Shown: in pieces, positions 53,108 through 62,520 of the stretch
Position numbering within the stretch: position 1 is the stretch's first letter
Layout of the letters: every line of letters starts with the position of its first letter
Assembly (NCBI GenBank): GCA_964653145.1
Contig: CAZZCG010000001.1
Location: forward strand, 283,470-347,469
Direction of reading: 5' to 3'
Source: Pseudocalidococcus sp964653145
GTDB lineage: Bacteria > Cyanobacteriota > Cyanobacteriia > Thermosynechococcales > Thermosynechococcaceae
DNA: 64,000 nt
The notes under the pieces: model-generated
Seen by the model: the letters and a program-made list of their open reading frames with translations, nothing else
The model's database searches: none
Told to the model about the DNA's origin: nothing
Made by a program: the position numbers and the translations under genes

Positions 53108-54547
53108 CTAGGCTTTTCCACGGATGATACGAGCAATATCTAAATTCCGCATGGCCAAGATCACCCAAGATGTTGTTAAGTCCGGCCCATGTACCGTCCC
53201 CATCAACGCCGCTCGGAGGGTTCGCATCACCAGGCCCTTTTTGACCCCCAATTCCTTTGTCACATTTTTAATCATGTCCTGCGCGATGTCGCTGTTAAGT
53301 TCGGGGGTCTCTTTTCGGATGCTCAGTAACAATTCCAAGGCTTTCTGACCATCCGGTTGGGCTAATTGGGCGGTGGCGTCATCATCGTAGGTCACAGTCT
53401 CGCCAAAGAAAGGAGCAGCTTGGGTAACGGCATCCTTCAGTGTTGTTAGGCTGGCCTGGAGTAGGGCCGTTAGAAGTTCTAGCCAGGCCTGGTCAGTTTC
53501 GGGGTCAAATTCATAACCCGCTCCAGCCCAAACCCGCAACAACTCCGGCAATAGATGCGCAACGGGCATGGCGTGGAGATATTGACTATTGAGCCAATTG
53601 AGCTTATCCCAGTCAAACTTGGCCCCAGCCCGATTCACCCGGTCAAAATTAAAATGTTTCGCCGCCTCATCTAAGGTAAAAATCTCTGACATTCCCTCCA
53701 CGGGCGACCATCCCAACAAAGTCATATAGTTCACCAACGCCGGGGCGACATATCCCATGGCCTGGAAATCGGAAATGGAGGTTACCCCATCCCGCTTCGA
53801 TAGTTTCTGGCCAGATTGATTCAGAATTAGGGGCGTGTGGGCAAATTGGGGTACAACTGCGTTCAGGGCCTGGTATAGGAGGATTTGTTTCGGGGTATTG
53901 CCAATGTGATCTTCCCCGCGAATCACCTGGGTAATCCCCATGTCAATGTCATCCACCACTACCACTAGGTTATAGAGGGGCGGGCCAATTTCCCCTGGAG
54001 CCGCAGCCCGAGCAATCACCATATCCCCCCCTAAATCGCGACCCTGCCATGAGACCTCTCCCCGCACCAGATCAGTCCAGCGAATTTCCTGCTCATCCTC
54101 AATTTTGAAGCGAATCACCGGATGACGACCGGCTGCAACATAGGCCGCTTGTTCCTCTAGTCCCAAATTCCGATGGCGATTATCGTAGCGGGGGGCTTGG
54201 CCCTTTTCCTTTTGGGCTGCGCGCATGGCATCCAGTTCTTCCGGAGTGCAATAGCAGTAGTAGGCTTGGCCGTTATCTAGCAGGGTTTGAATTGCCCGCT
54301 GATAGAGTCCAGTGCGTTGGGATTGATACTCTGGCCCCTCGTCCCACTCCAACCCCAACCAGGCCAGACCAGAAAGAATGTTTTCCGTATATTCCGGACG
54401 GGAGCGTTCCAGGTCAGTGTCTTCCACCCGTAAGATAAATTTGCCGCCGTGGTGCCTTGCATAAAGCCAGTTAAAAACTGCTGTCCGCGCTGTTCCGATG
54501 TGTAAGTTTCCGGTGGGGCTAGGGGCAATACGAACACGCACCGTCAC
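53108..54547 (-). CDS. gltX: Glutamyl-tRNA synthetase
   Basis: A class I synthetase of 479 residues. The HIGH motif is in SPTGNLHIGTARTAVFNW and the KMSKS equivalent is KLSKRDG. In cyanobacteria this is usually the non-discriminating form that also charges tRNA-Gln, later corrected by GatCAB; the product also feeds tetrapyrrole synthesis. The start is GTG at 54547, supported by GGAG eight bases upstream. Confidence 0.96.
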   Translation of the reverse strand: MTVRVRIAPSPTGNLHIGTARTAVFNWLYARHHGGKFILRVEDTDLERSRPEYTENILSGLAWLGLEWDEGPEYQSQRTGLYQRAIQTLLDNGQAYYCYCTPEELDAMRAAQKEKGQAPRYDNRHRNLGLEEQAAYVAAGRHPVIRFKIEDEQEIRWTDLVRGEVSWQGRDLGGDMVIARAAAPGEIGPPLYNLVVVVDDIDMGITQVIRGEDHIGNTPKQILLYQALNAVVPQFAHTPLILNQSGQKLSKRDGVTSISDFQAMGYVAPALVNYMTLLGWSPVEGMSEIFTLDEAAKHFNFDRVNRAGAKFDWDKLNWLNSQYLHAMPVAHLLPELLRVWAGAGYEFDPETDQAWLELLTALLQASLTTLKDAVTQAAPFFGETVTYDDDATAQLAQPDGQKALELLLSIRKETPELNSDIAQDMIKNVTKELGVKKGLVMRTLRAALMGTVHGPDLTTSWVILAMRNLDIARIIRGKA

Positions 54548-54638
54548 AGCAGATTCTCCTAAATATCCAATGAATCGTTTAAGGTCAGAGTTTTTATATT
54601 ATCCTGCCACTGGGCCTGGGGTCGGGGCCAATTCCCTG

Positions 54639-55556
54639 CTAGTGCTTCAGCCGTTGGGCATTCAAGCAACACCAATCCTGTCGCCGCCAAACACTACTCA
54701 CAGTCCATCCCTGCGCTTCTAGGGCTGCGGTCACATCGGGTGCTTGGGAGAGCAACAGGCCACTAAAAATGCCCCAGGCCCCAGCTTTTGTAACGCTATT
54801 TAACTTGGGGACTAGAGAAATAATCACATCCGCCAAAATATTGCAAATTAGACCATCTACGGGTTGGGGAATCTCCTCAATACTGCCTTGAATGACCTGC
54901 CACTGCTGGGGATCAATGTGGTTAAGGGCAAAATTTTCTTGGGTGGCCTGGACGGCAAGGGGATCCACATCCAGGGCATAGGCAAATTCCGCTCCCAGGA
55001 GTAACGCCCCGATGGAAAGAATCCCACTACCACAACCTAAATCCGCTACAGTTATGGCTCCCAAAGGGTCAAAGGTATCATCCAATTGCATTTCCAGGGC
55101 TTCTAAACACAGTTGCGTCGTCTGGTGGGTGCCCGTGCCAAAGGCCATTCCCGGATCTAACAGAATCAAAAATCGCTCATTTAACGGGGGCGTGGTTAAC
55201 CAGGCCGGACAAACTAAAAACTTTTCACCAATTTCCTGGGGATGCCAATATTGCTGCCAACTGTGGGCCCAATCCTCTTCATCCACCAATTGCCACTGCA
55301 ACCGGGGCCGGGCCTGGTGGAGTCCCATGACATCCTGCTGAATCCAAACTCCCAAGGCTGAAATATCCAACAAACTGGCCTGGTGATGGGGTAAATAGGC
55401 CTTGACCGTTAACCCGCTACTAGGGCGATACTCCGAGGCCATTCCCTGGCAGCCAAAGGTTTGAAGTCGCCAATAGAGGGTTTCCTCAGCAAGTTCCCGT
55501 TGTTCGGCATTCACCGGCGGCAAGATGACCTTAATTTCCCACCAGCGGCTAATCAC
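54639..55556 (-). CDS. prmA: Ribosomal protein L11 methyltransferase
   Basis: Methylates lysines and the N-terminus of ribosomal protein L11. At 305 residues it has the N-terminal substrate-recognition domain, then FGTGTHQTTQLCLEAL, VADLGCGSGILSIGALLLGA and the NILADVIISL catalytic-site motif that define PrmA. It appears to begin with GTG at 55556. Confidence 0.94.
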   Translation of the reverse strand: MISRWWEIKVILPPVNAEQRELAEETLYWRLQTFGCQGMASEYRPSSGLTVKAYLPHHQASLLDISALGVWIQQDVMGLHQARPRLQWQLVDEEDWAHSWQQYWHPQEIGEKFLVCPAWLTTPPLNERFLILLDPGMAFGTGTHQTTQLCLEALEMQLDDTFDPLGAITVADLGCGSGILSIGALLLGAEFAYALDVDPLAVQATQENFALNHIDPQQWQVIQGSIEEIPQPVDGLICNILADVIISLVPKLNSVTKAGAWGIFSGLLLSQAPDVTAALEAQGWTVSSVWRRQDWCCLNAQRLKH

Positions 55557-55680
55557 AAATCCGGCCCACGGACAAACGCCAATTTATCGTCATTTCGCAG
55601 GGGCATGAAAGACCAAAAGTGCTTAAAACCATCGCAAGCAATACGTTTGAGTCTCTCACTTTGAGCAGAAACGACGATAC

Positions 55681-57261
55681 CTACAGATTAACAATATAGG
55701 CATCGCGAATCCCGGATACCTTGGTGATTTCCGTTAACAGGCCCTCCGGCAGCGGATCATCAATACTGAGAACCATCACCGCATCCCCACGCACCAGCTT
55801 CCGGCCCACCTGCATACTGGCAATGTTGACGTTGAAACTGCCCAAGAGCGAGCCAATTTTACCAATAATCCCCGGCATATCCCGGTGCACCGTCAGCAAC
55901 ATATAGCGCGTCGGCGGCACATTAATTGGAAAGTCATCAATGCTGGTAATCCGCAGTTCATCCGCCCCCAGCAATGCCCCGGAGACTGAGCGGGTTTCCA
56001 GGGGGCCCTTGGCAATCAACTGCAATGACCCAGCATAGTCCCGTTCATCGGCATCGCGGGTTTCTACAACTCGAATCCCCCGTTCTTTCGCCTCCAGGCC
56101 AGCATTCACATAATTCACCCGTTCCCGCAAAGCTGGAGAGAGCAAGCCTTTCAGCGCTGCAATCACAATCGGTTGACTGTCATTGGTGGCCAACTCACCC
56201 TGAAGCCGAACTTCTAAGGATTCCACCCGACCGCCGGCCAATTGCCCAACTAAATTCCCCAGGGTTTCCGCCAGTTGCATATAGGGCGTGAGTTTTTCCA
56301 AAACATCAGGGCGCAATCCAGGAATATTCACCGCTGACCGAGCCGGTAACCCCAAGAGAACATCGCGAATTTGCTCAGCCACATCAATGGCCACATTGGC
56401 CTGGGCTTCTTCTGTGGAGGCTCCCAGGTGGGGGGTCAAAATTGTTTCCAGGCCCAGTTCCTTTAAGGGAGATTCCTTCAAGGGCTCGGTTTCAAACACA
56501 TCCAAGGCCACCCCGCCCAATTTCCCAGCTTTCAAGGCTTCAGCTAAGGCCACTTCATCAATAATCCCACCCCGGGCACAGTTAATAATTCGGCAAGTGG
56601 GCTTCATTTTGGCCAAGGATGCGGCGTTAATTAAGTGGGTAGTTTCTGGGGTTTTCGGTAAGTGCAGGGTAATGAAGTCGGACTCAGCAAAGAGAACATC
56701 CAACTCCACCAAACGTGCCCCCAACTGCTCGGCCCGCTCCACAGAAAGGTAGGGATCATAGGCTAACAACCGCATCCCCATGGCCCGAGCCACCGTCGCG
56801 ACATGGGAGCCAATTTTCCCCAGGCCCACAATTCCCAGAGATTTCTTATACACTTCCACGCCCGTAAAGGGTTTGCGTTCCCAGGCCCCACCTTTCAGCG
56901 AGGCATTGGCATCCGGGATATGGCGGGCTAAGGACAGCATCATCGCCAAGGTATGTTCCGCCGCCGCAATTGTGTTGCCCTCTGGGGAGTTAACCACGAC
57001 AATCCCTTTGCGCGTCGCCGCTGGGACATCGACATTATCCACACCCACACCGGCCCGACCAATAATTTTCAGTTGGTTTGCCGCTGCAATCACCTCTGCT
57101 GTGACCCGGGTTCCTGAACGAATCATCAAGGCATCGTAGCCGGGAATAATCGCCACCAATTCCGCCGGGGAGAGGTTAGTTTGAACATCCACCTGGGCCA
57201 CTTGCGCCAATAAATCAAGCCCCACCTGTTCAATGGGATCAGAAACAAGAACCTTGGGCAT
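55681..57261 (-). CDS. serA: D-3-phosphoglycerate dehydrogenase
   Basis: First step of serine synthesis from 3-phosphoglycerate. It is the long form of 526 residues. The Rossmann motif is GIVGLGKIGSHVA near residue 146, catalytic residues lie in NCARGGIIDE, LDVFETEP and TPHLGASTEEAQ. The allosteric substrate-binding domain follows, then a C-terminal ACT domain (LLTVHRDMPGIIGKIGSLLG at about 450-469) for serine feedback. A 172-base divergent gap separates it from the AI-2E-type gene. Confidence 0.97.
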   Translation of the reverse strand: MPKVLVSDPIEQVGLDLLAQVAQVDVQTNLSPAELVAIIPGYDALMIRSGTRVTAEVIAAANQLKIIGRAGVGVDNVDVPAATRKGIVVVNSPEGNTIAAAEHTLAMMLSLARHIPDANASLKGGAWERKPFTGVEVYKKSLGIVGLGKIGSHVATVARAMGMRLLAYDPYLSVERAEQLGARLVELDVLFAESDFITLHLPKTPETTHLINAASLAKMKPTCRIINCARGGIIDEVALAEALKAGKLGGVALDVFETEPLKESPLKELGLETILTPHLGASTEEAQANVAIDVAEQIRDVLLGLPARSAVNIPGLRPDVLEKLTPYMQLAETLGNLVGQLAGGRVESLEVRLQGELATNDSQPIVIAALKGLLSPALRERVNYVNAGLEAKERGIRVVETRDADERDYAGSLQLIAKGPLETRSVSGALLGADELRITSIDDFPINVPPTRYMLLTVHRDMPGIIGKIGSLLGSFNVNIASMQVGRKLVRGDAVMVLSIDDPLPEGLLTEITKVSGIRDAYIVNL

Positions 57262-57439
57262 AATCTTTTGCTTGAAAACTCACTAAAGGGTTGGAACGAA
57301 ATCTGGAGGGCAACGGCGTGCTGGCCCAACGTCACATTTTAGCAAACAGTGTCCCGTCCCCCAGAATTCCCCCAGGCCTGGTGTTGCAGTCCGGGCAATG
57401 GTCTTTGAATAATAAGAGCAGTCCCTCAGGAGTGTGGTA

Positions 57440-58600
57440 ATGACCCAATCCCACAGCGTTAATTGGTGGCAGCGGCTATCGTTACCGACCCGATTGTTGA
57501 TTATTGGGTTAACCGGGCCCATCGTTACCTTAAATTTCTGGGCCTTTGCTTCCATCTCCAGCTACTTTGGCACTTTGGTGGCAGTCCTGGTCTTGGCCTC
57601 GCTGCTGGCCTTTATTTTGAACTACCCCGTCACTTGGATTGAGTCCCAAGGTAATGTCCGGGGGCCAGCGGCCATTGTTGTCTTTTTATTTGCACTCCTG
57701 ATCTTGGCGGGTTTGGGAGTTACCTTAGTACCCGTGGTCTTAAACCAGGCCCAGCAATTGGTGGTGCGCTTGCCGGAGTGGGTCGGGTCAGGACAGCATC
57801 GACTTTTGGAATTTGGCCAGTGGTTGGATACTTTGAATTTGCCGATTACGGTAGATGTGGATGCCCTGGCCAATCAACTCCTAGAACGGTTGAAAGAACA
57901 ACTCCAGGCCGTGGCCCGAGAAGCCCTGAATCTGCTTTTAGGCACCGTTAGTAGTGTCGTGGATGTGGTGATCAACGTCATTTTGACGGTGGTTTTGACG
58001 TTCTATTTACTTCAGCACGGGGATGAGCTTTGGGAAAGCTTAGTCAACTGGTTGCCATCCCCGGTTCGCGCCCGCGCCTCAGACACAATTCGCACCAGTT
58101 TTCAAAACTATTTCATCGGGCAACTGATTTTAGGCACCTGTATGGGGGCTGGCCTGGTCACAATTTTTTTAGTGTTAAAAGTGCCCTTTGGCCTCTTATT
58201 TGGGATCACGATTGGGATCATGGCCCTGGTTCCCTTCGGCGGTACGGTGGGCATTATTACTGTGACGCTCTTGGTGACGCTTCAAGATGCTTGGTTAGGC
58301 TTGCGGGTCTTGCTCTTCTCGTTTATCCTGCAACAAATCCTAGAAAACCTCATTGCCCCCCGGATCATTGGCAGTGTCACGGGTTTAAATCCAGTTTGGG
58401 TATTTTTAGCAATCCTAGCTGGGGCCAAGGTGGGAGGTTTGTTGGGGGTTGTGGTGGCTGTCCCCATTGCCGTTGTCATCAAAACCGCCCTGAGTAGCTT
58501 CCGATCCCGCTGGAATGAACCAATCCCGGAATTAGCCGCTGAGTCTGTGGCATCCGATCCCGATGTTCTTCCCAATGACCGCTTATCTCAACTTTCCTAG
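57440..58600 (+). CDS. AI-2E family (PerM/TqsA-like) membrane protein
   Basis: A 386-residue permease-like protein with about eight helices and a central soluble segment at about 130-180. The C-terminal signature FGLLFGITIGIMALVPFGGTVG and the following helices with LENLIAPRIIGSVTGLNPVWVFLAI match the AI-2E transporter family. Members range from AI-2 export to Na+/H+ exchange, so the substrate is left open. The frame could start at GTG 57434; the ATG at 57440 is preferred. Confidence 0.9.
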   Translation: MTQSHSVNWWQRLSLPTRLLIIGLTGPIVTLNFWAFASISSYFGTLVAVLVLASLLAFILNYPVTWIESQGNVRGPAAIVVFLFALLILAGLGVTLVPVVLNQAQQLVVRLPEWVGSGQHRLLEFGQWLDTLNLPITVDVDALANQLLERLKEQLQAVAREALNLLLGTVSSVVDVVINVILTVVLTFYLLQHGDELWESLVNWLPSPVRARASDTIRTSFQNYFIGQLILGTCMGAGLVTIFLVLKVPFGLLFGITIGIMALVPFGGTVGIITVTLLVTLQDAWLGLRVLLFSFILQQILENLIAPRIIGSVTGLNPVWVFLAILAGAKVGGLLGVVVAVPIAVVIKTALSSFRSRWNEPIPELAAESVASDPDVLPNDRLSQLS

Positions 58601-58653
58601 TGGTTTTCCCGCCCATTGTCTCCGCAGAACTGTAATTCAGGAATGACAGCCCA

Positions 58654-59778
58654 ATGTCTAAGCCCAGCGAGCCATTACCCCCCTTCTGGCCCAGTACTAT
58701 CCGCCGCTGTAGCAACATTTTTTTTGGAACCTTCAGTCTTTTTTTCAGCTTGGCGGTCATTGGTACAGGCTTTACCCTGTTTTTGATTATCCTGGCGTTG
58801 ATTTTCGGAGGGGGGGCTGCCCATGAGGATGATCCCTATGAGTTTGTTTCCGGCACTGAAGACAGCCCAAATCGAATTTTGCGAATTGCCATCAATGGGC
58901 CGATTTTGGGAAGTCCCACAGAGGCCGCTGAACCCTTTAACTTTGGCTCTCTGGTGGGGATCACCTACGGGTATCAAGTTCTAGAGCAGTTGGAAGATGC
59001 CGCAGAGGAGGAGGATATTAAAGCGGTGCTGGTAGAGATTAGAACCCCTGGTGGGACAATCTTTGGTTCCCAGTCCATCTACGAGGGCATCAAAACCTAC
59101 CAAGAAAAAACAGGAAACCCCGTGTATGCCTTTGTCGAGGGGCTATCGGCTTCCGGTGGTGTATGGGCCATGGTGGGGGCGGACAAAATCTATGCAGACT
59201 ACGGCAGTTATGTCGGCAGTATCGGCATCTTGGGGCCAAGTTTGACCTACTACAATAAGCCCACCGGCTTGAATGAAGGACTTTTGGCAGGCGGTGTGAC
59301 AACGGCTGCGGGCATTGAATCTTGGACCATTACCGGTGGCCGTGGCAAAGACCTGGGCAACCCATTCCGCCGACCAACCCCCCAAGAGCTACAGCAACTC
59401 CAGGCCGGGGTGAACGTGGAATACACTAACTTTGTCAATCATGTGGCGGAAAATCGAAAACTTGCCCCTGATGTCATTCGGGATCAATTGGGTGCGATGG
59501 TTTTTGGCAATCAACAAGCTCAAGCCTACGGCCTGATTGATGGCACCCTCAACCGCCCCCAAACCCTGGCCGCCCTGGCAAAAGCTGCGGGAATTAAAGA
59601 TGATGACTATGCCCTTGTTCGCGTTCGACCTGAGGACAGTTCCCTGATTTCGCAACTGTTAACCGCCCGCACCCGAGAACCACAGGACTACCAGGCCTGG
59701 TTAAAACAGGAAACCTGTTCCATGACCCAATTCCGAGTGTTGGCTTACTACGGCGATTTACACAGCCAATGTCGGTAG
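58654..59778 (+). CDS. Signal peptide peptidase SppA-type serine protease (S49)
   Basis: A 374-residue membrane-bound protease. A hydrophobic helix at about 25-50 anchors it. The S49 domain contains EIRTPGGTIFGSQSIYEGI and the nucleophile Ser in GLSASGGVWAMVGADKIYAD, followed by GSYVGSIGI. The single-domain length is short relative to the duplicated E. coli SppA and closer to SppA2/SohB-like forms. It may clear cleaved signal peptides or antenna proteins, the latter role being known for cyanobacterial SppA1. Confidence 0.88.
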   Translation: MSKPSEPLPPFWPSTIRRCSNIFFGTFSLFFSLAVIGTGFTLFLIILALIFGGGAAHEDDPYEFVSGTEDSPNRILRIAINGPILGSPTEAAEPFNFGSLVGITYGYQVLEQLEDAAEEEDIKAVLVEIRTPGGTIFGSQSIYEGIKTYQEKTGNPVYAFVEGLSASGGVWAMVGADKIYADYGSYVGSIGILGPSLTYYNKPTGLNEGLLAGGVTTAAGIESWTITGGRGKDLGNPFRRPTPQELQQLQAGVNVEYTNFVNHVAENRKLAPDVIRDQLGAMVFGNQQAQAYGLIDGTLNRPQTLAALAKAAGIKDDDYALVRVRPEDSSLISQLLTARTREPQDYQAWLKQETCSMTQFRVLAYYGDLHSQCR

Positions 59779-59916
59779 GGTTGATTAACAATGGAGACAA
59801 GGGGTTGAGGCATCGAGAAACTGGATTCTGGAACAAATTATTGAAACCCTGTTTGCGGCAAGCATTGGCAATTTTTATTTAGATCAACTAAGTCTGGGTG
59901 AACATCGGAGCCAGTT

Positions 59917-61305
59917 ATGACAGAACTCCTGGGGGGGCGGTATCAAGTTCTGATGGAAATGGGGCGTAATCCAGGCCGGCGTACCTATCGAGTTAAGGAT
60001 ATCCAAACGGGGGATGAATGTGTCCTGAAGCGGATTAGCTTTGGCGAGGACATGGCCTGGCAGGATTTTCAAGCCTTTGAACGGGAAGCCCAGGTTTTAC
60101 AAGCCCTCTATCACCCCGCCATTCCCAAATACCGGGACGGGTTTGAGTTGGATTTACCCACAGGTCAGGGCTTTGCCTTAGTTCAAGACTTAATTGATGC
60201 CCCTTCCTTGGAACAGCTCCTTAAAACCGGCAAGCCTTGGACAGAGGAGCAACTCAAGCAATTGGCCAAACAGTTGTTGGATATTTTGGCCTATCTCCAC
60301 ATGCACGCCCCCCCCGTGATTCATCGGGACATTAAGCCCAGTAACATTCTCTGGGATGAACGCAAACAACAGGTCTATTTGGTTGATTTTGGCGCTGTCC
60401 AAACCGCTCAAGCCGGATCAACCCGAACCGTTGTCGGTACCTATGGTTATATGCCGCCAGAACAGTTTGGTGGCCGGGCTGTACCTGCATCGGATCTCTA
60501 TGCCCTAGGCGCAACCCTAATTCATTTGGCCAGTGGTCAGCATCCCGCGGATCTGCCCCAGACCGAACAACGCTTGCAGTTTCAGCAGTTTGTGAACCTT
60601 TCGCCCAGTTTGACCTATTGGTTGCAATGCTTAGTGGAACCGGGCCTGGATAAACGTCTGTCATCAGCCCCAGCGGCCTTACGGAATCTGCAAAAGCAGG
60701 AAGTCCCCATTACGATTACCGAGAAACCAGCCCACAGCAAACTCCTTTGGCGGGAGACCGTTGATGCCCTGGAAGTGATTATTCCCCCCGCCCGCACTCA
60801 AGGAGGAGGCTCAGTTGCAGGTCTGATATTTTTGGGTGGGTTTGCCCTGGCCTGGAACACCTTCATTTTGTTTTGGACGGGGTTTGCTCTCATGGCGCCA
60901 TTTCCAATTAATTTAGTTTTTGCCCTGTTTTCTACACCCTTCTGGCTAGCGGGGATTGGCCTGGCGGTCACAGTACTGTTCGGTCTATTTGGTTCAACTC
61001 AGTTGCAGATTACCAATAGTCAGATTAGTTTGACCTACTATCTTTTTGGGTTTCGGAAACAGGTCGTTCCCCCGAGTCCTCGGGAATCCATCAGTAAACT
61101 AGAATATCAAGCTCGGCATTATGCGAAAGACAGTGATGGCGACCGGGTGACTGTGCAACCAGAAGTGTGTATTTGGGCTGGAACTCGCAAGTATGGCCTG
61201 GGGGGCAATGGCGTCCTGAGCGATCCGGAACTTGAATGGTTGGCAGGAGTCCTAAGTGCATATTTACGATTACCCCTACAGGTCAAGGCCAAGCCAACAA
61301 CCTAG
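59917..61305 (+). CDS. Serine/threonine protein kinase with C-terminal membrane segment
   Basis: A 462-residue Hanks-type kinase. The ATP-binding Lys is in CVLKRISF (Lys38), the catalytic loop is HRDIKPSNILW (Asp138) and the metal-binding DFG is at 157-159, followed by GTYGYMPPEQFGGRA. A pair of hydrophobic helices at about 300-350 places the enzyme in the membrane, followed by a soluble tail of about 110 residues. The glycine-rich loop is weak (GRNPGRRTY). Target unknown. It converges with the DUF1350 gene, with 6 bases between them. Confidence 0.92.
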   Translation: MTELLGGRYQVLMEMGRNPGRRTYRVKDIQTGDECVLKRISFGEDMAWQDFQAFEREAQVLQALYHPAIPKYRDGFELDLPTGQGFALVQDLIDAPSLEQLLKTGKPWTEEQLKQLAKQLLDILAYLHMHAPPVIHRDIKPSNILWDERKQQVYLVDFGAVQTAQAGSTRTVVGTYGYMPPEQFGGRAVPASDLYALGATLIHLASGQHPADLPQTEQRLQFQQFVNLSPSLTYWLQCLVEPGLDKRLSSAPAALRNLQKQEVPITITEKPAHSKLLWRETVDALEVIIPPARTQGGGSVAGLIFLGGFALAWNTFILFWTGFALMAPFPINLVFALFSTPFWLAGIGLAVTVLFGLFGSTQLQITNSQISLTYYLFGFRKQVVPPSPRESISKLEYQARHYAKDSDGDRVTVQPEVCIWAGTRKYGLGGNGVLSDPELEWLAGVLSAYLRLPLQVKAKPTT

Positions 61306-61311
61306 CTCCAC

Positions 61312-62085
61312 CTAGACCGCTAGCCAGCGGAGAATTTCCTGCTCTAGTTGACTCAATTCTGTAAACAAATTTTGCCGTAACCACTGACCCACAGCATCCA
61401 AGGGAGAAAAGTCACCACCGGGTTGCCATTGCAGGTCTTGTCCCAGGGGTGTGAGGTGATTTCCCGCTAATTGGAGATGGGTAATCAGGCGACTGGGGCG
61501 TTGTTCAAGCACATCAATTAGGCGCGGGGTTTGATCAATGTCATCTTGGCGGAATTGAATCAATAAATTGCGCCGCACCCAATAGTCGTTGTGGATCATG
61601 CGTTCTGTTTCCCGTGGGGTTGGCGTAAATTCAGTCTCACCCAGGCCTGGGGTTAAGTTCACCACTGTGCGTAAGGAGTCCATGAGGGGAATGGATTGGC
61701 TGGCGCTGTAGTTATTAAAGGCCATGAACACATTGCCAGCCCGTTCTGCACCGTAGAGACTGGCCATCAGTAAATGCAGTTTGCAGCCCATGCTATGCCC
61801 CAGGCCATAAATCGGCAGAAACGGCTTCAGGTCGCGGCGGCGTTCCAGGTAATCCAGGCCCCGATTGAACTGACTCAGACATTGGGCCGCCAGACCAGCG
61901 TGATCCAGCGTACTCAGAAATGGGGTGGCAACGACAGCGTACTGGTGTTTGACAAAAAATTCCAAGAGCCGCCGATAGGTAATTTGCGGGGCCGCTGCCA
62001 CAAACGCACCTCCAACGAAATGAATCACCCCCCGCGCCCGCCCTGGAGTCAGTAACCAGGCCCCTTTATACTCTTGCCAATCCAT
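61312..62085 (-). CDS. DUF1350 family alpha/beta hydrolase-like protein
   Basis: A 257-residue protein of a family shared by cyanobacteria and plant chloroplasts. It has the opening WLLTPGRARGVIHFVGGAFVAAAPQITYR and a nucleophile-elbow-like GLGHSMGCKLHLL near 107-119 (G-x-S-x-G), which suggests an alpha/beta hydrolase fold. Substrate and pathway are not known. The start is ATG at 62085. Confidence 0.88.
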   Translation of the reverse strand: MDWQEYKGAWLLTPGRARGVIHFVGGAFVAAAPQITYRRLLEFFVKHQYAVVATPFLSTLDHAGLAAQCLSQFNRGLDYLERRRDLKPFLPIYGLGHSMGCKLHLLMASLYGAERAGNVFMAFNNYSASQSIPLMDSLRTVVNLTPGLGETEFTPTPRETERMIHNDYWVRRNLLIQFRQDDIDQTPRLIDVLEQRPSRLITHLQLAGNHLTPLGQDLQWQPGGDFSPLDAVGQWLRQNLFTELSQLEQEILRWLAV

Positions 62086-62148
62086 ACAACATCCAATCGG
62101 CCAGTTCCATAGCGTAATCTAAACCATAGGCGGTCGGATGGTGTGGCG

Positions 62149-62520
62149 ATGACGGAACTCCCCCTTTCAACAGAGACGATTTGGGCAATTTTGCGGGATG
62201 AGATCACGGATGCCCAGGTCAATCAACTGGTCTGGCAAACCCTGGGTTATCACTGGGATGAAACGCACCAGGCCTGGGACTTAAGCCAAGTTGCTCCGGA
62301 ATGGCGAGAGACCTATCCCGACCCCCCAGATTTTATTGACAGCCGTCCCGCCACGGTAAAGTTAACACGTTCAATTCCCCCAGAAAATAAACAACTCTTA
62401 AAGGAGTACCTGGGATTTACTGGTTACTCAGTCTCAGAACTCAAGCCCCGCTTAACCCGACGGGCCACGGCTAGCAATTGGCTCCTCAGTTACCTCAAAG
62501 CTCAGGGCAAACTTGACTAA
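62149..62520 (+). CDS. DUF1823 family protein
   Basis: A 123-residue soluble protein of a cyanobacterial family without known function. Motifs include IWAILRDEITDAQVNQLVWQTLGY near the N-terminus and PPENKQLLKEYLGF with a Lys/Arg-rich helix at the end. The frame could start at GTG 62143, but ATG at 62149 is likelier. Its TAA is immediately followed by the bioF ATG, so the two genes are coupled. Confidence 0.8.
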   Translation: MTELPLSTETIWAILRDEITDAQVNQLVWQTLGYHWDETHQAWDLSQVAPEWRETYPDPPDFIDSRPATVKLTRSIPPENKQLLKEYLGFTGYSVSELKPRLTRRATASNWLLSYLKAQGKLD